Shown: piece by piece, positions 57,901 through 64,000 of the stretch
Layout: each line of letters starts with the position of its first letter
Numbering within the stretch: position 1 is the first letter of the stretch
DNA from: Larix kaempferi
Lineage: Eukaryota > Streptophyta > Pinopsida > Pinales > Pinaceae
Direction of reading: 5' to 3'
DNA length: 64,000 bases
NCBI GenBank assembly: GCA_027924585.1
Contig: BSBM01000059.1
Coordinates: 5,890,001 to 5,954,000 of the forward strand
Translations under genes and position numbers: made by a program
The notes under the pieces: generated by a model
Database searches by the model: none
Told to the model about the DNA's origin: nothing
Seen by the model: the letters and a program-made list of their open reading frames with translations, nothing else

Positions 57901-58485
57901 ACTCCTTTTAAAGCATTGTACAGTTATGATGCCTTATCTTTTGCAGATTTGATATTTGGTGACAACAGGGCTCCTAAAGCCAAGGAGTGCTTTCAGGAAA
58001 GTCAAGATATTCTCAAGATACTCAAAGAAAACTTACAGGTTGCCCAAAATCAGCAAAACGTATATGCAGATAGACACAGGATCGAGCGCAGTTTTGAGGT
58101 AGGGGATTTGGTATATTTACGTCTACAACCTTACAGACAATCGTCCCATAAAAAGAAAGGAGCAGAGAAACTTAAGCCTCGCTTTTATGGTCCTTACAAG
58201 ATAATATGGAAAGTGGGAGAGGTAGAATATGAGCTCGAATTACCAAAGGAAAGCAAGATTCATAACGTGTTCCATGTGTCTAACCTCAAGAAAGCAGTAG
58301 GTCAACAGATTGTTACTTCATCAGAACTACCCCCCCTTGATGACGAGGGGCAACTGATATTGGTTCCAGAACAAATCCTGGAAGTTTTCTTTTCTGAAAG
58401 AAAACTAAGGAACAACATCATACGAGAGTACTTGGATCAATGGAAAGAATTGTCTATAGAAGAGGCCACTAGGGAAGGAGAATAG
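57898..58485 (+). pseudogene. G integrase C-terminus with chromodomain
   Basis: A 195-codon open piece. It includes MTPFKALYSYD, RSFEVGDLVYLRLQPY, the GPY/F motif FYGPYKII, KIHNVFHVSNLKK and a chromodomain-like tail (ILEVFFSERKLRN ... REYLDQWKELSIEEAT). The chromodomain assigns G to the chromovirus branch of Ty3/gypsy, where it guides integration to modified histones. The frame ends normally in TAG after EGE. Confidence 0.85.
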
Positions 58486-58530
58486 GTATTACAGCACCCA
58501 GCTTACAATTGCTTGAGGACAAGCAATTTC

Positions 58531-58543
58531 GAGCGGGGAGGAC
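58531..58543 (+). other. Polypurine tract of G
   Basis: GAGCGGGGAGGAC directly precedes the 3' LTR. Upstream CTTGAGGACAAGC (58512-58524) is the usual companion motif in plant gypsy elements. Confidence 0.85.
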
Positions 58544-58959
58544 TGTAATGTCCGCTTTTGCTTAAGCATAGAGGACCATCCCGCTAACCTATCTAATTCC
58601 CATAGGGTCGAACGGGTACCGACATTCAGGGAATTGAGTGAGGATTGATGCCATTTACACCATAAGAAGATCTTAATTATGGTTATTAGATCATCAGTAG
58701 GTAAAGGATGGCTGTAGGAACTAGGCGCCCCCTACATGCATGGCATGCGAGCCAAATTTCATATTGCGTGCACTGAAACACCTTTATTGAGCTTTCATAC
58801 ACATGAAAAGCACTGCATGCGAGTCAGCTGGAAATTAGAAGAGAAAAGTGACATAGTCATGCAAAAGTCAGGTCAGACCATGTGAAAGTTATAAAAGAAA
58901 GGTAAAGTGAGTGAGTAAGATCTGCTTATCTGATTATTGATTTGAGAAGTCGACTTGGA

Positions 58960-58964
58960 GAGCT
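58960..58964. repeat. Target-site duplication of D, left copy
   Basis: GAGCT, repeated at 62795-62799. The 5' LTR of G has the uninterrupted sequence GGAGAGCTCAAAGG at the matching place. Confidence 0.9.
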
Positions 58965-59997
58965 TGTTATCACATCTATGCTAGCTGGAGCTACCATCAG
59001 ACTTTATGGCCGAGGACCACACAGTACTTTTTTTTCTATATCAGAGATCGAATGCCTTCAGAGGAGGCACACAGTTTTGTTCAGACTACCCCGAGCAGAT
59101 TTATCAGTGGGGACAAATGACTTATTGTATTGTCCAGACATGTATACATTATTGCCTACAGAGGCACCCTTCTTTGCCAGGCTCTGCATAAGCCCATTGA
59201 GACAGTTGCCTAGCCATATTTTTGATAGAGTGTCACAAAGTATTGCTAGTTGACTACTTATTGTCCGGATTCAGTTGAGATCCAGTTTCAGAGTCAGCTG
59301 CAGCAGCAGGTATATGGTGCAGCAGGTATAGCATTTTATATTTATTGCTTATGTTGCTGATTAGACTTGTTTATACATGATAGTACACTGACTTTACATA
59401 TTATGTTGATGTGGTGATCCAGCTGCTATTATGTTGTGTTGGCCCTTGGTGATGTCAGCCACCCCTTCAGTAGGCTCCTGTTTATGCACACCGGATCACA
59501 TTCCCACTATTTGTATAGACTTGGTCACCTAGTCCCCTTTGGTAGCTAACTTTGGATCCACCTCCACCTCCTCCACCCATCTGACTCATTCATGACTGAT
59601 CTTTCCCGACTTGGATTCTGATTTGTGACATTGAGGATCCCCTTCCCCGCTGATCTCTGAGTATGCCATGATTCCCTGTCTTTTGTGCCTCGGCTCTTTA
59701 GTGTGTGAGATGCACTCTCAAACCTGGGATTTGCTCCTGTCGGTTGCCCCCGATGTTGCAATGCAGTATAGGAGTGTGTAGCCTCACCGGGTGTTCCCCA
59801 TTGGTCATCGAAGCATGTATTGCTCACCCCCATTACTTTGCAGTATGAACACCTTGATTATATCTATTGAGATATGTATGTAGCCCAAAAGGGTTTTGAT
59901 GTAAAATGAAGAAATGAAGAAATGTAAAGCAAGCCAAGAAGGCTAATGTAAATGTAAAATCTAGCCAAAAAGGCTAAGTATGAAATTCATTGTAAAA

Positions 59998-60027
59998 TCC
60001 ATGCAATGTGTTTGTAAACACACATGG
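59998..60027. repeat. Hairpin-forming inverted repeat in D
   Basis: The core GTGTTTGTAAACAC with flanking TGCAAT and ACATGG matches the reverse complement of the T hairpin at 7475-7505 at almost every base. Confidence 0.65.
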
Positions 60028-61440
60028 ACACAGGTCAACCGTACATGTCAGCATTTGTAGTGGTTATTTCCTCACCTAGTCCTGTGGGGCAAGGAGGTGA
60101 GAGGGAGCAAGGGACAAGCTCAAGATTGTCCCCTAGAGTCTCAAGTTACGGTTTGCCGGACACCCAATTTGGCAGCTCTAGAAAAGAACCTCACGGAGTC
60201 TTCGGGCACAGATGTGAGTTGTGAGGTACTTTTTAGATGACCAGTGGCGGTTTCCCTGCACTATACCCATTTGTGAGGCACCGCCCTTCCCGTGTTGTAT
60301 CATGGTATGCTTATCTCAATGGACCCCGCTTTCCCGAGTTATCCAAAGGGTCACATGATCTTTGTCCTTGTCATCCCTCATCCTTCACCTTGTACTCCAC
60401 ATCACCCAAAGTCAGCTAGGTGGTCAAGTCCATAGGTTGTGCATAGGAGATGAGTCTTTTGGATGTGGTGGGCCCACCTCACCATGGGCCTCATGTTTTT
60501 GAGATATTGTATATTTTTATCACCATATTGATATTTTATTGTTTAGTAATGTACTAACATGTATAAGGAAGCCTATCGCTTCATATTGCATACAGGTATC
60601 CAGCCAGCACCATGTTGACCAGATTTTATTTGGTCTAACTAGGTTGACCAGGCCAAAAATGGGCCCGAAAAAAATATTGCGATCGAGATTTTGATTTTGG
60701 TAACTTGTATTCTATTGGGGTCCCATATGAACCTCCAAGCATCAGAATTTGATAATGTTGAGGCAGCGATGAGATTTTTTAATTATTATGGGTCATTAAT
60801 GACCTGTTTTAATTAAAAATAGTGGATTTTGGGCAAACAGTGCTTAAATGATGGATCGTGGTCGTTCAAGTGACCATATCTACTATTTTTGGGGTCCACG
60901 ATCGCATTGCAACAGAGGGTTCGACAATCCGGGCACTAGAAGTGGTTCAAAAGCCCAATTTACAGCTTCAGCAATAAAAACCAGCAGTTAATTAAAGGAA
61001 AAATCAAAAAATTGGCAAAGGCAACTATGGCAAATGGCAAAAATCAAAGGCTGGCTAATATAGGGGTGACTTGTAAGGTAATTTGGTAATGTTTGGACAT
61101 AATCTTTGTTGGTGGGACCCTCCATTGGACCAGCTCACTTGGGGAGGTCGAATTTGCCCATTAGGGGCGTTTTTCCTCACTTAGCACATTTCGATTTTGA
61201 TGTATTTTGTGGTGGGACCTTCATGTATTAGCCAAGGGGGATAAAACATGTTATAGACACCCCCTAGCTTGTGTCTTATGTGTTGTATGGGCCCCACAAG
61301 GGGACCCCCTCTCCACTTGTGCGCTACACTTGGGCAATTTGCACCCCCTCTTGGCTCACTCTCCACCATTCGATTTAGTTGATGGGGGATTGATTCCAGC
61401 CCTCCATTTTGGAGGGAATATGTTTTTGCGAGTGGCCTTT

Positions 61441-61450
61441 CTCTATAAGA
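61441..61450 (+). promoter_or_regulatory. Putative TATA box in solo LTR D
   Basis: CTCTATAAGA followed by a purine-rich GAAGGCACTCACCC region and CATTGTA, similar to the T promoter context CTATTTAAAGGAGAGAGCC...CATTGTA. It implies a U3 of about 2.5 kb. Confidence 0.4.
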
Positions 61451-63666
61451 GAAGGCACTCACCCATTGTATTGTCTCTCCTGGCATTTTGGACTTGGAAT
61501 AGAAGAGAAAACGACTTGGAGCTTCTTACTTGGCTCTTGTGTGACATTCTTTTGAGATTGTTGATTGCCATACTATCTTGATGCACTAGAGTAGATTGTG
61601 AATGTTTCCAGCATTGTATTTCTCACCATTGTTTGCAGCAAGCACAAAAGTCTTGGAGGAGGGCGCACCATTTGGCTGCCACTGCTGCTCCACTCTCCGG
61701 ATTGGTAACAAAAGGGAAGTGTTTTTGCCATTTCAGCCAAGCATTTTCTCTCATCTTTTATTTGTATTGCTGTAGATTTCACTTCTTTGTCAATACTAAT
61801 TTGATCTATGTCCATTGGTGTTGGCAGGCAAGGAGGACGAGTTGGTGGGGAGAGGGCAAATCGATTTCATCTGGGGACTTCTTCAATCGACTCTATTTGA
61901 TCTTCGGGACGTACAACCTCATCAAAATAAAAGATATCAGCTGGTACCAAGTAGGTGTTCCATCTCATTCTCTTGCATTTCAATTTCTAGATAGCTGAAG
62001 AGAGTAACTTCAGTTAAAACCCTAAAAATTAAAATCTTTAAAATCCACCGTTAGAATTTATTTTGCTTGTAAACCCGCTTATGAAACGTTATCAAAAGCC
62101 TATATCTCAAGTTTCACTTAGTTTCGACTCCATTTACCCACTTAACCAGGCACTAGTCAATTTTTTATTTTGCCCCACTTGGGCAAACTGGTCAAACACG
62201 TTGTTGGGTATGTTTTTGGGTTCTGGGTACTTTAGATTTGGATTGAAAACGCCATTTTATCTTAAGTAAACAAGTATCGTTTATTGGAAGTGATTATAAA
62301 CATTAATTTCTTGCTACCCTAGGTCCATTTGACTCACTATTTAACCATCTCCTTGGGCAGTTTTACTTCAGCACTTCACTTCCATTTTATGGTAACTCCC
62401 TAGACTATTTCAGCCATACAATCACTAAGCTAATCTTATTTTCTAATCATACTTGGTTGCTTGTCACTTATTACATCACCATTATTTCACTACTTGTGTC
62501 CATCAGTTGGTTGAATTTAGACTTAGGAGCTCACCTACACTCATCCCTTGTTTTCTTCTCTTATTCTTTTGGGATTTGGGTGTATTTTTGTCTCTCAACC
62601 ATCACTAGTTGAGCAGGGTCTCCTCCTTGACTTGGCTAAGTGCCTCGTCTAAAGTGACAATAACCTTGTCCGGTGTGACTTCCGTTCATTGAGCGAAGGA
62701 CTTGGCCATTGCTGGTTACACCTTCCTAGCTGTCCACCCTCTACCATCCCTACTGGGACACCTTACTTCAACAGCTAGAGCTTGTTTGATAACAGAGCTC
62801 AGAGAACCAGTTTAGGGTTGAGGGCACACCACTCAACCATTCAGTGTATTTCAGCAACGAAATCTATCTTCCCTAGTCACTATAAAGGTTGGATTATCCA
62901 GATTCAACATTACTACTATCATCAAGTATCATTCTTTAGCATTCTACAGGGTTCAAGCTATATACGAATCAAGGGAACTCACTATCCTTGCATGGGCGAA
63001 TTGCACAAGTGAGCTATCTTCATATCTCATCACACAATGATCCTTTTGTCAGCATGTTGGCTTCATCCTTCCGAGAGCACCACTATTACCCTAATCCTGG
63101 AAAACGGACTTCCTATTTGGATCCAGGAGCTAGTTATCAACATCATCATTATTCGGAGGATGCCTTCTCCTACATGGGCGACTTTCCTTAAGGAGGCAGT
63201 TCGCGTTAGGTCTCAGACTTCATGCATGGCCTGCATGCTTACTCCATATTGATAAGAGGGGCAATATAACCCGAGTAGCAGCTTCTGGAAGCATTCTAGC
63301 ATCATTGGAGCAGTTATTATCCACTTCTTCCTCTGAGGAGGGCACGTTTACCACGAGGGCGCATTAGTGGAGTGAGATCTTCTAATATCTCGTCCGATCC
63401 TTGGCACAATTTTTGCATGCTGGTCTCATATTGACGTATATCCACTACTTCATTTGATGGTAGGTACATGCATCTTTTCTATCCCTATTTTATAGCATTT
63501 TTTATTATCTGGGTTATTTAGGGGTTGGAAAACCCATGCATGCTCATGCAAACATAGTTCAGTACATGCATTCATGTTTGCTTCAAGTATTGAGCCATAA
63601 AGACTACTAGCAAGCAACAAAAACTCCATAAACAGACAGAACTATCCGTTGGCATATTACAACAAG

Positions 63667-63870
63667 TGACCAAAATAGGTCACTAGGACTAGAAAGTTCC
63701 ATTGAATGAAATGAAGTATTTGGTCCAGTAATTTTGAACTAATGAGAGATATGAAAGCATAACTAATGAGAGAGAGATATAAAGGCATGTACCAGAGTAA
63801 GAGAAAGAAAAGGAAAAAGACATTATTAATGTCCACAAGTGACCAAAATAGGTCAATGGGAGTAGAAAGT
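63667..63870 (+). repeat. Host sequence and tandem duplication unit 2
   Basis: 63667-63699 continues host unit 1 after G (GTGACCAAAATAGGTCACTAGG). 63700-63870 is unit 2, repeating CATTGAATGAAATGAA through GTGACCAAAATAGGTCAATGGG. Inside unit 2 there is a further short repeat, AACTAATGAGAGATAT/AACTAATGAGAGAGAG. Confidence 0.7.
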
Positions 63871-64000
63871 ATAAGTCGTCACAATAGCAATGTGAGACAG
63901 CCAAATGCAACTCCTAGGCACAAAGAAACAGAAATAAAAATAGAGTACCAACAAGTAAACCCAGAAGTAAACACTGAAAAGGACTAAAGGTAGCTACTTC
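63871..64000. other. Host non-coding sequence at the right edge
   Basis: A-rich sequence without a recognisable gene; a short plus-strand open frame here (63766-63987) crosses the repeat and is probably chance. Confidence 0.4.

Larger units (their letters stand above)
58965..62794 (+). mobile_element. Solo LTR D (3830 bp), related to the T LTRs
   Basis: It begins TGTTATCACATCTATGCTAG and ends GTTTGATAACA. The first ~35 bases resemble the sense start of the T LTR (TGTTATCACATATATAG, then a CTACCAT). It also shares the TGCAATGTGTTTGTAAACACACAT hairpin (59998-60027), a TATA-like CTCTATAAGAG followed by an AGGCACTC region (61441-61460), and the TTTCGACTCCA...CACTAG block (62121-62157). No coding capacity. 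With a perfect 5-bp target duplication it is a solo LTR left after LTR-LTR recombination. Confidence 0.85.
43117..63661 (+). mobile_element. G: old chromodomain Ty3/gypsy element with nested insertions
   Basis: The complete but dead element runs in the order 5' LTR, tRNA-Met primer-binding site, gag with zinc knuckle, protease, RT, RNase H, integrase with chromodomain, polypurine tract, 3' LTR. It is interrupted by solo LTR B (with C inside it) in the RT and by solo LTR D in the 3' LTR. Without these insertions it would be about 7.4 kb, a usual chromovirus size. Many stops and frameshifts make it non-functional. Confidence 0.9.
58544..63661 (+). mobile_element. G element 3' LTR (1283 bp net), split by solo LTR D
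   Basis: Segments 58544-58964 and 62800-63661, starting TGTAATGTCC and ending ATTACA. They align with the 5' LTR at 43117-44397. The break falls at GAGCT, duplicated around D. Confidence 0.88.

Noticed and set aside
1-64000. tRNA, rRNA, CRISPR or bacterial-type operon signals
   Set aside because: None seen. tRNA-like text is limited to primer-binding sites, and the repeats are all transposon-derived or microsatellites.

Overview
The window is plant nuclear DNA that consists almost entirely of transposable elements. The evidence is Ty3/gypsy and LINE reverse transcriptases, primer-binding sites matching plant tRNA-Asp and initiator tRNA-Met, very long TG...CA LTRs, a GC-rich element flanked by an 8-bp duplication, and only one convincing spliced exon. 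Dense nesting and 4-5 kb LTRs suggest a large genome, for example a gymnosperm or a large-genome angiosperm. The species cannot be told from the sequence.

Positions 1-28494 (minus strand) hold a head-to-tail array of one young Ty3/gypsy element, here called T: internal (cut by the window edge) - LTR - internal - LTR - internal - LTR, with a 9987-bp period. Neighbouring internals share one 4.5-kb LTR. The middle copy has an open 1555-codon polyprotein ordered protease - plant/archaeal-type RNase H - reverse transcriptase - degenerate gypsy RNase H - integrase, with no recognisable gag zinc knuckle. The right copy is broken by a 1-bp frameshift. The array sits inside the reverse-transcriptase region of a decayed LINE (28495-29635), which another LINE 3' end (29636-30990) seems to interrupt.

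Positions 31000-42129 are mostly non-coding. They contain one good splice-bounded exon on the minus strand (32733-32866), a 4.8-kb solo LTR (A, 34734-39563) and a duplicated CT-microsatellite region near 40.2-40.7 kb.

Positions 42130-63870 are a layered nest. A host tandem duplication of about 170 bp received an 866-bp hAT-like element (8-bp target duplication) and an old chromodomain gypsy element G (43117-63661, plus strand, full of stops). The RT of G is interrupted by a 4.8-kb solo LTR (B, target duplication CAGTC). B is interrupted by a 4.5-kb pol-less LTR element with 222-bp LTRs (C, target duplication TGCAC). The 3' LTR of G is interrupted by a 3.8-kb solo LTR (D, target duplication GAGCT). 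The most unusual items are the shared-LTR array, the RNase H arrangement in T, the mosaic C element with coiled-coil reading frames, and sequence motifs shared among the giant LTRs of T, A, B and D.
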